A stretch of DNA of 21,413 bases from a bacterium (GTDB taxonomy: Bacteria; ARS69). Below, in pieces: positions 1 to 7,839 of the stretch. A program made the position numbers and the translations under genes. The notes beneath the pieces are model-generated. The model was not told where the DNA came from. It saw nothing but the letters and a program-made list of their open reading frames with translations, and did no database searches. Each line of letters starts with the position of its first letter. Within the stretch, counting starts at the first letter, position 1. The stretch spans positions 1 through 21,413 of the forward strand of contig JALGZO010000600.1 of assembly GCA_025774865.1 (NCBI GenBank). Direction: 5' to 3'.

Positions 1-890
1 ACGCCGACCGCGTGACCGTGATGAGGCGCGGCCGGAAAGTGAAGACGGTGCGGTCGGCCGACACGGACGAGCGAAAGCTCGCGCAGATGATGGTAGGGCG
101 CGAGCCGGCCGTGCGCGACGCCACGGCGCGTCGGGCCGCCGGGGAGCCGGTGCTCCAGCTGGGTCACGTCGGGGCGATCGGAGAGAAGCGCCGCCGCGCG
201 CGACTCGACGACGTCTCGTTCGACGTGCGCGCCGGCGAGATCGTCGGCGTCGCCGGAGTCGAGGGCAACGGACAGCGTGAGCTCGTGGAGATCATCGCCG
301 GGCTGCGGCCGTTTCGCGGTGAAGTCGAGCTGCGGGGGGCCTCTTTGGCGGGGCTCGGCCCGGCCGGCGTCCGCCGCCTCGGCGTGGCCCACGTTCCCGC
401 GGACCGGACCACGGCGGGGCTCGTCGCCGGGATGACGCTGGAAGAGAATTTCCTCCTCGGTCGAGAGCGCGAGGCCCGCTTCCGACGCGGGCTGGCGTTC
501 GATCGGACCGCGATCCGTCGCCACGCCGAGGGCCGGATCGCGGCCTTCGATGTCAGACCGCCGGACCCGGACGTGACGGCCGAGACCCTGTCCGGCGGGA
601 ACCAGCAGAAGATCGTCATCTCCCGGGAAGTCGAGGGAGCGCCGGCCCTGCTCCTGGCCTCGCACCCGACGCGCGGCGTGGACGTGGGAGCGCAGGAGGC
701 GATCCACGACGCGATTCTCGAGCGGCGAGACGAGGGGGCGGCGGTGCTCCTGGTGTCGTCGGACCTCACCGAAGTGTTGCAGCTGGCGGACCGGATCCTG
801 GTCCTCTACTCCGGGAAGCTGAACGGGGAGTTCGCGCGCGGGGAGGTCGGCGAGGAGGAGATCGGCTTGCGGATGGTGGGCGGGGCGTGA
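1..890 (+). CDS. Nucleoside-type ABC transporter ATP-binding protein, 3' part (5' end outside window)
   Basis: This is the C-terminal part of a double-cassette ABC ATPase of the RbsA/YufO class that energises nucleoside uptake with the two permeases that follow. The reading frame is open from the first bases (first full codon at 3) and begins with ADRVTVMRRG, the typical end of a first ABC cassette, so the true start lies upstream; the GTG at 12 is internal. Numbering from that GTG, the second cassette shows a degenerate Walker A (GVEGNGQREL, about 82-91), the signature LSGGNQQK (193-200) and a degenerate Walker B (ALLLASHPTRGVD) without the usual acidic pair. That degeneration is normal for the second cassette of this family. 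The stop overlaps the next start as GTGA. A BmpA-type binding protein is expected upstream but is not visible. The substrate, nucleoside rather than sugar, is inferred mainly from the permeases. Confidence 0.9.
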   Translation, partial: ADRVTVMRRGRKVKTVRSADTDERKLAQMMVGREPAVRDATARRAAGEPVLQLGHVGAIGEKRRRARLDDVSFDVRAGEIVGVAGVEGNGQRELVEIIAGLRPFRGEVELRGASLAGLGPAGVRRLGVAHVPADRTTAGLVAGMTLEENFLLGREREARFRRGLAFDRTAIRRHAEGRIAAFDVRPPDPDVTAETLSGGNQQKIVISREVEGAPALLLASHPTRGVDVGAQEAIHDAILERRDEGAAVLLVSSDLTEVLQLADRILVLYSGKLNGEFARGEVGEEEIGLRMVGGA

Positions 891-1963
891 GCCCCTCCCG
901 GGCGAAGCTCGTCGGAACGCTGTCGCCCGTCCTCGCCGTGGTCGCCGCCGGTGCACTCGGCTCGTGCCTCGTGCTCGTCATCGGCGAGAGCCCGTGGGAG
1001 GTCGTCCGGGTCATGGTGGGGGGGGTGCTCGGCACCCCGGACGGAATCGGCGCGGTTCTCTTCAGCGCCACCACGCTCAGTCTGACCGGCCTGTCGGTCG
1101 CGTTCGCGTTCCGAGCGGGCCTCTTCAACATCGGAGCGGAGGGGCAGCTTCTCGTCGGAGCGTTTCTCGCCACCCTGACCGCGCTGGCGTTCCCAGGGTG
1201 GCCGGCGCTCGTGCTCGTGCCGGTGTGTGTGCTCGCGGCGGCGGCGGGCGGGGCGGTGTGGGGTGCGATCCCCGGGCTGCTGCGTGCACGACTCGGGGTC
1301 CACGAAGTGATCAACACGATCATGATGAACTTCGTCGCGGCGGGATTGACCAGCTACCTGACGGTGCACGTCTTCAAAGAGCCGGGTCAGGGAATTCCCC
1401 AGACTTCGCAGATCCCCGAGGCCGCGCGTCTGGCCAAGCTCGGTGAGCTCGGTCTTCCCGTTCCGGTCTCGAGTCCGGCGAACGCGACACTGTTCTTGGC
1501 GTTGCTCGTGACCGGGCTCGCGGCCTGGATCCTCTACCGCACCCCGCTCGGCTTCGAGATCCGCGCGCTCGGTCTCGGAGCGCGGGCGGCGCGCACCGCG
1601 GGGCTTCCCACGGCGGCGACGGTCGTCGTCACGATGGCCTTCGCGGGAGCGCTCGCCGGATTGGCGGGCGTGAACGACGTGTTGGGATTCCGGTACCGCT
1701 TCCTCGACGGCTTCTCGGCCGGGATCGGATTTCTCGGGATCGCGGTGGCGTTGCTCGGACGGGCACGCATGAGCGGCGTGATCGCGGCCGCTTTCCTCTT
1801 CGGCGTACTCAACGCCGGAGCCGTCGAAGTGGATCTGTTCACCGACGTGCCGCGCGACCTCGTTCTCGTCGTCCAGGCGGCGGTCCTCCTCTTCGTCGTG
1901 GCCGCGGACGAGCTGTTCCGGCGCGTGTTGTCGGGATGGGGCCGGGCAGGGAGCGTCGCGTGA
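887..1963 (+). CDS. Nucleoside-type ABC transporter permease 1 (YufP/NupP-like, BPD_transp_2)
   Basis: This 358-residue inner-membrane permease forms one half of the translocation channel of a BmpA-type nucleoside importer. It is strongly hydrophobic throughout, with many alanine/valine/leucine-rich segments. It carries the family block FNIGAEGQLLVGAF at about residues 80-93, matching the conserved NIGxEGQ motif of RbsC/YufP-type permeases. A segment around GVHEVINTIMMNF also fits this family. The GTG start at 887 overlaps the ATPase stop (GTGA), so translation is probably coupled. Its own stop overlaps the start of the second permease in the same way. The pairing of two unequal permeases, the first about 360 and the second about 290 residues, is characteristic of the nucleoside branch rather than ribose importers. 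The exact substrate (purine or pyrimidine nucleosides) cannot be read from the sequence. Confidence 0.9.
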   Translation: MSPSRAKLVGTLSPVLAVVAAGALGSCLVLVIGESPWEVVRVMVGGVLGTPDGIGAVLFSATTLSLTGLSVAFAFRAGLFNIGAEGQLLVGAFLATLTALAFPGWPALVLVPVCVLAAAAGGAVWGAIPGLLRARLGVHEVINTIMMNFVAAGLTSYLTVHVFKEPGQGIPQTSQIPEAARLAKLGELGLPVPVSSPANATLFLALLVTGLAAWILYRTPLGFEIRALGLGARAARTAGLPTAATVVVTMAFAGALAGLAGVNDVLGFRYRFLDGFSAGIGFLGIAVALLGRARMSGVIAAAFLFGVLNAGAVEVDLFTDVPRDLVLVVQAAVLLFVVAADELFRRVLSGWGRAGSVA

Positions 1964-2829
1964 TCGATCTCGCGCTCGTGGCCTCCGCGTTCCGACTCGC
2001 AACCCCGCTCCTTTTCGCAGCGCTCGGCGGCGTCGTCTCGGAGCGATCCGGCGTCGTCAACATCGCGCTGGAAGGGAAGCTCCTGGCCGGCGCGTTCGCT
2101 GCCGCGGTGGCGGCCGAGGCGACCGGCAACCCGTGGATGGGCGTAGCCGCGGCCGTCGGAGCCGGGATGCTGATCGGTCTTCTTCACGCCGTGTTCGGCG
2201 TTTGGCTTCGCGGTGATCAGATCGTGGTCGGCGTGGCGCTCAACCTCTTCGTGGCGGGGGTGACCCAGTTCCTCATGGCCTACCTCTACGGGTCGTCGGC
2301 AAACACGCCGCCATTCCCCGGCTTCGGCTCGGCGGGGACGCTGTGGTTCCCGCCACTCGTCTGGTGGGCGTTGCTGCTCGTGCCCCTAGTACATCTGTAC
2401 TTGCGACGGACGCGAGCCGGCCTGCGGCTGGAAGCGGTGGGCGAACACCCGGAGGCGGCGGAGACGCTCGGAGTCAACCCGCTCCGGGTTCGGTTCGCGG
2501 GAGTCGTGTTGGCCGGGGCGCTCGCCGGCCTCGGAGGCGCGTACCTGGCGCTGGAGACGACGCAGTTCGTGAAGAACATGTCGGCCGGCCGCGGCTTCAT
2601 CGCGCTCGCGGCGGTCATCTTCGGCAAGTGGAGGCCGTTCGGCGCGGCGGGAGCGTGTCTCTTCTTCGGGCTGGCGGAGGCGGTGCAGATCCGACTCCAG
2701 GGTTTCGGCATCCCGACCCAGTTCGTGCAGATGATCCCGTACCTTCTCACGATGGTGGCGCTGGCCGGGTTCGTGGGAAGATCGCGGCCGCCGGCGGGGC
2801 TCGGAAAGCCCTTGGCGAGAGAGAAGTGA
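1960..2829 (+). CDS. Nucleoside-type ABC transporter permease 2 (YufQ/NupQ-like)
   Basis: This is the second membrane subunit of the importer, 289 residues from the chosen GTG at 1960. That start creates the same four-base GTGA overlap seen between the two preceding genes, and gives the N-terminus MIDLALVASAFRLATPLLFA usual for the family. An in-frame ATG at 1936 would add eight polar residues inside the upstream gene and is less likely. The diagnostic block SERSGVVNIALEGKLLAGAF lies at about 28-46, corresponding to the conserved VNIGLEGxxL motif. Multiple hydrophobic helices follow, ending near FVQMIPYLLTMVALAGFVG. The family gives the role: lining the channel for nucleoside uptake into the cytoplasm. 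The gene is followed after 61 bases by an exported phosphatase on the same strand, which fits salvage of nucleosides released from nucleotides. Confidence 0.9.
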   Translation: MIDLALVASAFRLATPLLFAALGGVVSERSGVVNIALEGKLLAGAFAAAVAAEATGNPWMGVAAAVGAGMLIGLLHAVFGVWLRGDQIVVGVALNLFVAGVTQFLMAYLYGSSANTPPFPGFGSAGTLWFPPLVWWALLLVPLVHLYLRRTRAGLRLEAVGEHPEAAETLGVNPLRVRFAGVVLAGALAGLGGAYLALETTQFVKNMSAGRGFIALAAVIFGKWRPFGAAGACLFFGLAEAVQIRLQGFGIPTQFVQMIPYLLTMVALAGFVGRSRPPAGLGKPLAREK

Positions 2830-2890
2830 AGCCTTCCGCGGAGAGATCCGACTCCAAGGTGATCTCGACCCGGAGACCGACGGAGCTCGG

Positions 2891-4288
2891 ATGAGAAAAA
2901 TCGCGTTCACCATTCTGGCGCTCGCGGCGCTGGCTGCCTGCGCTCGCGAAACCGTTCGCCCGTCGGCGCCCTCCCCACCGCCCAACGTGGTTCTCCTCAT
3001 CGGTGACGGCTTCGGAGTGGGAGCGTGGGGGCTCGGGCGGGAATGGTCGCGGCATCTCGGACGGGACTTCGTGATGGACCGGCCGGAGGCGGTCGGATTC
3101 CTGGAGACGCACTGCGCCGACGAGCTCGTGACGGACTCGGGCGCGGCCGCTACCGCGTGGGCCACCGGTCAGCTGACGACCCGTCACACGATCGGCGACA
3201 CGCCCGATCGTTTGCCGCTTCTCTTCGAACGGCTGCGCACGGCGGACCGGAGCTTCGGCTTCGTCACGACGAGCCGCGTGACGCACGCCACGCCCGCCGG
3301 CTTCTACGCGCACGCGTCGCACCGGCGCCTCGAAGACTCCGTGGCCGTGTACCTCGCGCCTGCGCGCCCGACCGTCGTGCTGGGCGGGGGCCGGCGTCAC
3401 TTCCTCCCCGAGGCGGAGGACGGCGCACGAACCGACGAGCGAAACCTCCTGCGGGAAGCGGAGGACGCAGGGTTCGTCGTGCTCGACCGGTTCGAAGACC
3501 CGCTCCCGGCGAACCGGCCGGTCCTGGGGCTCTTCTCGTCATCGCACCTTCCCCACGAGCTCGATCGGGAGGACGGGGAGCCGGAGCTCTCGGCGCTGGC
3601 CATCGCGGCGATCCGGCGCCTCCAAGGAGAAGGGAAGCCGTGGTTCCTGTTGATCGAGGAAGGGCGCATCGACTCGGCGTGCCATGACCACGACGGTCCC
3701 GGAGTCGCGTGGAATGCGGTCCGCCTCGATCGCGCCCTGGAGTCCGTGCTCGAGGAAGTCGACCTGTCGCGCACGCTGGTGCTCGTCGGCGCCGACCACG
3801 CGACCACGAGTCCGACGTTTCTGGAAACGGCCCACTCCGAGAGCCTGGATGTCGTGACGGCGTCGGTGGAGGAGATGGAGCGTCGCATCTTCGAAGGTGA
3901 ACCGTGGGCGGGGACCCCTCGCGCCCTCGAGGAGCGGGCGCTGCCGGTCCTCGACGCCGCCGTCCGGCACACGGGGCTCGAGCCCCAGGATCTCGATCGG
4001 ATGCTCGTCGCCAAGAACCAATACGAACGGCGGGCCGCGATCGGGAAGGCGATCTCGCGTCGCTTCGGGATCTCCTTCATCTCCTTCCGGGATCACTTGA
4101 GCTCGAGCCAGGTTCACGGGCATACGCAGGAACCGGTTCCGCTGCGCGCCTGGGGAGTCCGGGCCCAGGAGGCCCAGGGGGTTCGGGACCACGCCCAGCT
4201 CGGACGCTGGATCGCCGACGTGCTCCAGCTGCCAAAAGGCGAGCCGGCCCGGTCCGCGGACACGGCCCACGTCGCCACGCCCGATTGA
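2891..4288 (+). CDS. Lipoprotein alkaline phosphatase (PhoA superfamily)
   Basis: This 465-residue exported phosphomonoesterase begins with a lipoprotein signal ending in the lipobox LAAC (Cys17). It is therefore probably anchored to a membrane, facing the periplasm or surface. The alkaline phosphatase site looks complete: Asp39 in LLIGDG, the nucleophile Ser83 in TDSGAAATA, the THATP block (131-135), Glu256/Asp261/His265 in IEEGRIDSACH, Asp302/His303 in GADHAT, and His411 near HGHTQEP. His132 occupies the place of Asp153 of the E. coli enzyme, as in many bacterial homologues. The length fits the family. The ATG at 2891 follows a GGAG at 2882-2885. The gene sits 61 bases behind nucleoside permeases with no obvious promoter between, suggesting cotranscription. 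Its likely task is to strip phosphate from nucleotides or other monoesters. The true substrate is not known. Confidence 0.9.
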   Translation: MRKIAFTILALAALAACARETVRPSAPSPPPNVVLLIGDGFGVGAWGLGREWSRHLGRDFVMDRPEAVGFLETHCADELVTDSGAAATAWATGQLTTRHTIGDTPDRLPLLFERLRTADRSFGFVTTSRVTHATPAGFYAHASHRRLEDSVAVYLAPARPTVVLGGGRRHFLPEAEDGARTDERNLLREAEDAGFVVLDRFEDPLPANRPVLGLFSSSHLPHELDREDGEPELSALAIAAIRRLQGEGKPWFLLIEEGRIDSACHDHDGPGVAWNAVRLDRALESVLEEVDLSRTLVLVGADHATTSPTFLETAHSESLDVVTASVEEMERRIFEGEPWAGTPRALEERALPVLDAAVRHTGLEPQDLDRMLVAKNQYERRAAIGKAISRRFGISFISFRDHLSSSQVHGHTQEPVPLRAWGVRAQEAQGVRDHAQLGRWIADVLQLPKGEPARSADTAHVATPD

Positions 4289-4313
4289 CACCGGTCGGGC
4301 GCGTCGCTAGGTT
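4285..4313 (+). promoter_or_regulatory. Sigma70-type promoter for the MBL lipoprotein gene
   Basis: A perfect -35 box TTGACA (4285-4290) is followed after exactly 17 bases by TAGGTT (4308-4313), which keeps the first, second and last bases of the -10 consensus. The -35 box overlaps the alkaline phosphatase stop codon. A transcript would start near 4320, about 19 bases before the TTG start, leaving room for the GAGGGAGGG ribosome-binding site at 4326-4334. This implies that the MBL gene can be expressed independently of the transporter genes. Confidence 0.6.
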
Positions 4314-4338
4314 GACCGTTCCGCCGAGGGAGGGCTTC

Positions 4339-5688
4339 TTGTATATCCGCCGACTGGCTCCTGGGTTCTTGCTTCCTTTCGTCCTCGCCGCCTGCGCGGA
4401 AAACGAGCGCTCGGCGTTCGACCCCTCCTCCGACATGAAGCCGCCCGACCTGCTGGGCTTCGCGGTCGTCACGAATGCGGCGGGAACGGAAGCCTGGGTG
4501 GAGTGGGAGGCCGACGAGCCTGCCCGTGCCGTCGTCGAGTACGGCGACGCGATGAACGCACTTCACCGGCACTCCTACGCCGGGGCGCGGGAGTTCGCGA
4601 CGAACGGGCGCACGAGGCTCCTCGCGGCCGAGCCGAGTCGGTCGTACGAATACGCGGTCCGAATGTGGGACCGTGCCGGCAACGAGTCATCCCTCATGCT
4701 CCCGTCCGTGCCCACGCTGGATACGCCGGCGCTCGTCGACGGGGAGCTCATGCTCCTTGCCATGATCGATGTCGGGTGGGGTGACGCGATCTACCTGGAG
4801 ATCCCGCATGCGGGCTCCCCCGGGGGCTTCTCCAACGTGCTGATCGATGCCGGGCACCCGCTCGACGGGATGAAGGTGCTCGATTTCTTCGACCGTCATG
4901 GAGTCACGGACCTGGACTTCGCGTCGCTCAGTCACATTCACGGGGATCACGTCGGCGGTTACTACGGCGACGGCTTCCTGAACGAGGACGGGCTCATCGT
5001 GGACCGAGGCGGCGGCCACCCGGCGGTCCCGATTCCGATCGGGACGTTCATCGACTTCGACGACAAGACCGCCATCAACAGTCCCTATGCGAACCTCATC
5101 TCGGCGCTCGCGGTCCACCCGTCGCTCGGCGAATACGTGGTGGTGGGATGGGGCGAGTCCAGCAACACTCTGGACGCGTTGAAGTGGGGCGACGCCGAGA
5201 TTCACCTCCTGGCGGCGGGACGGAAGCCCTACCTCGACGTCGAGCACACCTATTCCCAGAACGCGGGAAGCGTCGAGAACAACGACTCGATGGTCTGGCG
5301 AGTGCGCTACGGAGACTTCGTGGCCCTTCTGACGGGAGATGCGGAGTTCTCCACGGAGCAGTTCATCCAGAACCACTGGTCCTCGGACTTTCTGCGGGCA
5401 CATTTGCTGAAGCTCGGCCATCACGGATCGAACGACGCGAGCTCGGAGCGCTGGGTGGATTTCGTGACGCCGATGGTCGGATTCATTCCGAACGCCGTGA
5501 GCGAGAACCCCGGCGTGGAGCATCCCTACGTGCTCCAGAGGCTCCGCAATCGCAGCATCGACTACTACGCGTCGGATCGCGTCATCCCGAACCGCGATCG
5601 CTCGCTGCCCGGTGTCCGGGGAGACTTGCTCGTCTACACGGACGGCACCGACTTCACGATCGTCGTGGAGAACGTGCGGTACGAGTGA
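4339..5688 (+). CDS. Secreted lipoprotein with Fn3-like and ComEC-type metallo-beta-lactamase domains
   Basis: This 449-residue protein is probably a membrane-anchored hydrolase. The open frame runs much further upstream, but the TTG at 4339 is preferred. It follows a strong GAGGGAGGG site and yields a lipoprotein signal with lipobox LAAC (Cys19), and upstream codons overlap the phosphatase gene. Residues about 36-125 look like a fibronectin-III-like domain (EAWVEWEADEPARAVVEYG, then SYEYAVRMWDRAGN). The metallo-beta-lactamase domain begins near 138 (MLLAMIDVGWGDAIYLEIP), has the zinc motif HIHGDH (199-204), TGD (332-334) and LGHHGS (359-364), with a further His395. This matches the soluble domain found at the end of ComEC DNA-uptake channels, but no channel helices are present. 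The activity (nuclease, phosphodiesterase or other) is unknown. It ends 19 bases from the convergent EF-G gene with no clear terminator between. Confidence 0.85.
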   Translation: MYIRRLAPGFLLPFVLAACAENERSAFDPSSDMKPPDLLGFAVVTNAAGTEAWVEWEADEPARAVVEYGDAMNALHRHSYAGAREFATNGRTRLLAAEPSRSYEYAVRMWDRAGNESSLMLPSVPTLDTPALVDGELMLLAMIDVGWGDAIYLEIPHAGSPGGFSNVLIDAGHPLDGMKVLDFFDRHGVTDLDFASLSHIHGDHVGGYYGDGFLNEDGLIVDRGGGHPAVPIPIGTFIDFDDKTAINSPYANLISALAVHPSLGEYVVVGWGESSNTLDALKWGDAEIHLLAAGRKPYLDVEHTYSQNAGSVENNDSMVWRVRYGDFVALLTGDAEFSTEQFIQNHWSSDFLRAHLLKLGHHGSNDASSERWVDFVTPMVGFIPNAVSENPGVEHPYVLQRLRNRSIDYYASDRVIPNRDRSLPGVRGDLLVYTDGTDFTIVVENVRYE

Positions 5689-5707
5689 GGCTCGGCGGGC
5701 GCCCCGA

Positions 5708-7774
5708 TCACTCCCCTCGAAACCTCTTCATCGCCTCTTCGGCCGGCTCGAAGTGCGAGATCTCCATCGAGAACGTGCCGCGCCCGCGCGTGAGAGAGCG
5801 AAGGTCGGTGGCGTAGCCGAACGTCCGCGCGAGCGCCACCGTGGCCGACGCCTTTTCGAGCGCGCCGCGACTCTCCATCCCGGTCACCTGCGCGTGACGA
5901 GCGTTGAGATCCCGAAGCACCTCTCCGGCGTACTCCTCCGGCACGAGAACTTCGAGTCGAACGACGGGCTCCAGCATGACGGGGGTCGCGCGCGACGCGG
6001 TATGGCGGAACGCCTCGGCGGTGGCGCCGCGCACCGCGATCTCCGAGGCCGCGTCGCCCGGAAGATCGACTCCGACGAGCCGGACGCGAATGTCGATCAG
6101 CGGATACCCCGCGAACGGACCTGCTCCCATCGAGTCGCGCGCCGACTCCTCGATCCACTCGAGTGACTCGGCGGGGATTCCGTCCCCGGACGCCTCGTTC
6201 GAGAACTCGAATCCCGCGTTGCGGCCGTTCGGTTCGAGGCGTAGCGTCACCGACGCCCGGTGCAGCCGGTCCCCGATCTCCTTGTCGAAGCAACCGGTCT
6301 GGGTCGCCGCGACCCGGATCGTCTCCCGGTAGGCCACCTGCGGATTCCCGATCCTCGCGTCGACCCGAAACTCGCGGGACAGACGCTCGACGAGCACCTG
6401 CAGGTGCAGCTCGCCCATGCCCGAGATGATCTTCTGCCCCGTCTCGAGATCGTCGCGGACCGTGAACGTGGGGTCCTCGACGGCGAGCTCCGCGAGCGAT
6501 TTCTCGAGGTCCGCGAGCTCGGCTTGACTCTTCGGCTCGATGGCGGCCGAGATCACGGGCTCCGGAAATGCGATCTCCTCCAGCAGGATCGGCCGGTCCT
6601 TCGGGGAGAGCGTGTCGCCGGTTCTCGTCCTCTTCGGACCGACGAGAGCGACGATGTCCCCGGCCACGGCCGCGTCCAGCGCCTCCTTCCGATTCGAGTG
6701 CATCCGGTACACGCGGGTGATTCGCTCCTCGATCTCCTGGGTGGCGTTCCAGAGTCGACTCCCCTTGGAGAGCGTTCCCGCGTAGATCCGCGTGTAGTAG
6801 AGGCGGTTACGCGACTCGTCGTTCATCACCTTGTACACGAGCGCCGCGAGCGGAAGGTCGGGGTTGGGGTTGAGCTTCTCGGTCTCGTCGGTGTCGGGAA
6901 CCATCCCTTGGATGGGGGGGACGTCGAGCGGCGACGGGAGGTAGTCCACGGCGGCGTCGACCAGGCGTCGGACTCCCCGGTTCTTGAGCGCGGTTCCGGC
7001 GAGCACCGGGTGCACCGCGCCGGACAGCACGGCCTGGCGCAGCCCCTGTCTGGTCCGCGCGGGATCGAGCGCTCCCCTCTCGAGGAAATCGTCGAGCACG
7101 GTCTCGTCGCCGACGGCCGCCGCCTCGACGAGTCGCTCTCGCAGGCGGTCTCGAAGCTCCGAGTAGGTCGCCGGAACGTCGGTGGCGTCCGGCTCGTCGT
7201 CCTCGCGGGTGGGATCCCACGTCAGGAAGCGGTCCTCGATCAGATCGATCGCCGAGAGGTACCCGGCTTCCGGCTCGACCGGAACGAGCAGTGGCACGAA
7301 CATTCCGTCCAGCTTCCGCTCCATGTCGGCGACGGTTCGATCGAAGTCGGCGCCGGTCCGATCGAGCTTGTTCACGAAGACGATTCGCGGCACGCGGTAG
7401 TCGGAGGCCTGGTGCCACACCTTCTCCGATTGCGGCTCCACACCTTCCACCCCGGACAGGACGACGATCGCACCGTCGAGAACGCGAAGTGACCTCTGCA
7501 CCTCGGCCGTGAAGTCGACGTGGCCGGGTGTGTCGACGATGTTGAGGACGTGATCGCGCCATGGCACGGTCGTGACGGCCGACGTGATCGTGATGCCCCG
7601 CTCCCGCTCCTGCTCCATCCAGTCCATGGTCGCGGTGCCCTCGTCGACCTCGCCGATCTTGTGGGACTCTCCCGAGAAGAAGAGGATGCGCTCGGTGGTC
7701 GTCGTCTTGCCGGCGTCGATGTGCGCGATGATGCCGAGGTTGCGCAGCTTCAGGACGCGTTCTCGAGGGTTCAT
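5708..7774 (-). CDS. fusA: Elongation factor G, probable EF-G2-like paralogue
   Basis: This 688-residue cytoplasmic translation GTPase is full length for EF-G. The G motifs are intact: AHIDAGKT (17-24), DTPGH (81-85) and NKLD (135-138), along with the RGITITSA switch region (59-66) and MGELHLQVLVERL (453-465). The ATG at 7774 gives the usual short EF-G N-terminus (MNPRERVLKLRNLG); an in-frame GTG at 7846 would add 24 unrelated residues and cover the promoter. Domain IV is unusual: where canonical EF-G has a GGRGQYGHV-like loop, this protein has EIGDRLHRASV (499-509), and LPGDAASEIA (571-580) resembles EF-G2-type sequences. It is not next to ribosomal protein or EF-Tu genes, also suggesting a paralogue. 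The ribosomal role is certain at family level; whether it does translocation, recycling or both is not. The symbol denotes family membership. Confidence 0.93.
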   Translation of the reverse strand: MNPRERVLKLRNLGIIAHIDAGKTTTTERILFFSGESHKIGEVDEGTATMDWMEQERERGITITSAVTTVPWRDHVLNIVDTPGHVDFTAEVQRSLRVLDGAIVVLSGVEGVEPQSEKVWHQASDYRVPRIVFVNKLDRTGADFDRTVADMERKLDGMFVPLLVPVEPEAGYLSAIDLIEDRFLTWDPTREDDEPDATDVPATYSELRDRLRERLVEAAAVGDETVLDDFLERGALDPARTRQGLRQAVLSGAVHPVLAGTALKNRGVRRLVDAAVDYLPSPLDVPPIQGMVPDTDETEKLNPNPDLPLAALVYKVMNDESRNRLYYTRIYAGTLSKGSRLWNATQEIEERITRVYRMHSNRKEALDAAVAGDIVALVGPKRTRTGDTLSPKDRPILLEEIAFPEPVISAAIEPKSQAELADLEKSLAELAVEDPTFTVRDDLETGQKIISGMGELHLQVLVERLSREFRVDARIGNPQVAYRETIRVAATQTGCFDKEIGDRLHRASVTLRLEPNGRNAGFEFSNEASGDGIPAESLEWIEESARDSMGAGPFAGYPLIDIRVRLVGVDLPGDAASEIAVRGATAEAFRHTASRATPVMLEPVVRLEVLVPEEYAGEVLRDLNARHAQVTGMESRGALEKASATVALARTFGYATDLRSLTRGRGTFSMEISHFEPAEEAMKRFRGE

Positions 7775-7782
7775 GATGGGCG

Positions 7783-7811
7783 AAGCTAGCACCGCCCCCG
7801 GGGTCCGGCAA
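7783..7811 (-). promoter_or_regulatory. Promoter for the EF-G gene, predicted near-leaderless transcript
   Basis: On the minus strand, TTGCCG (7811 down to 7806) and TAGCTT (7788 down to 7783) are separated by 17 bases. The -10 box is of the same TANNTT type as the one at 4308. Only eight bases lie between the -10 box and the ATG at 7774, so transcription would begin at or one or two bases before the start codon. No Shine-Dalgarno sequence is visible in the bases just upstream of the ATG, consistent with a leaderless message. The -35 match is 4 of 6. Confidence 0.5.
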
Positions 7812-7819
7812 CCGGGGGC
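7794..7819. repeat. Perfect 8-bp inverted repeat with 10-bp spacing in the divergent control region
   Basis: GCCCCCGG at 7794-7801 and its exact reverse complement CCGGGGGC at 7812-7819 are separated by ten bases, giving half-site centres 18 bases apart. The element covers the spacer and -35 box of the EF-G promoter and ends 20 bases before the -35 box of the opposing ABC-transporter promoter. The position fits an operator that could affect both genes. In GC-rich DNA such a repeat can also arise by chance, and it could equally form a hairpin. Confidence 0.4.
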
Positions 7820-7839
7820 ACGCCGTATCTGAGCGGCCG

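Noticed and set aside
212-700. Inactivating mutation of the ABC ATPase (Walker A without GKS/T, Walker B without the acidic pair)
   Set aside because: Degeneration of the second cassette is normal in this double-cassette family; the first cassette, outside the window, is expected to be active.
806-2002. 398-codon minus-strand frame opposite the first nucleoside permease
   Set aside because: It encodes an implausible charged, low-complexity product and lies wholly over a recognised permease.
3904-4338. N-terminal extension of the MBL gene upstream of the TTG at 4339
   Set aside because: It overlaps the alkaline phosphatase gene and gives arginine/glycine-rich nonsense. The lipoprotein signal begins exactly at 4339 behind a strong ribosome site.
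4339-5688. ComEC DNA-uptake channel
   Set aside because: Only the soluble MBL domain is present; the competence-type membrane helices and OB domain of ComEC are missing.
5689-5707. Bidirectional terminator between the convergent MBL and EF-G genes
   Set aside because: Only a short GGGCGCCC palindrome is present, with no proper stem-loop and T-tract on either strand.
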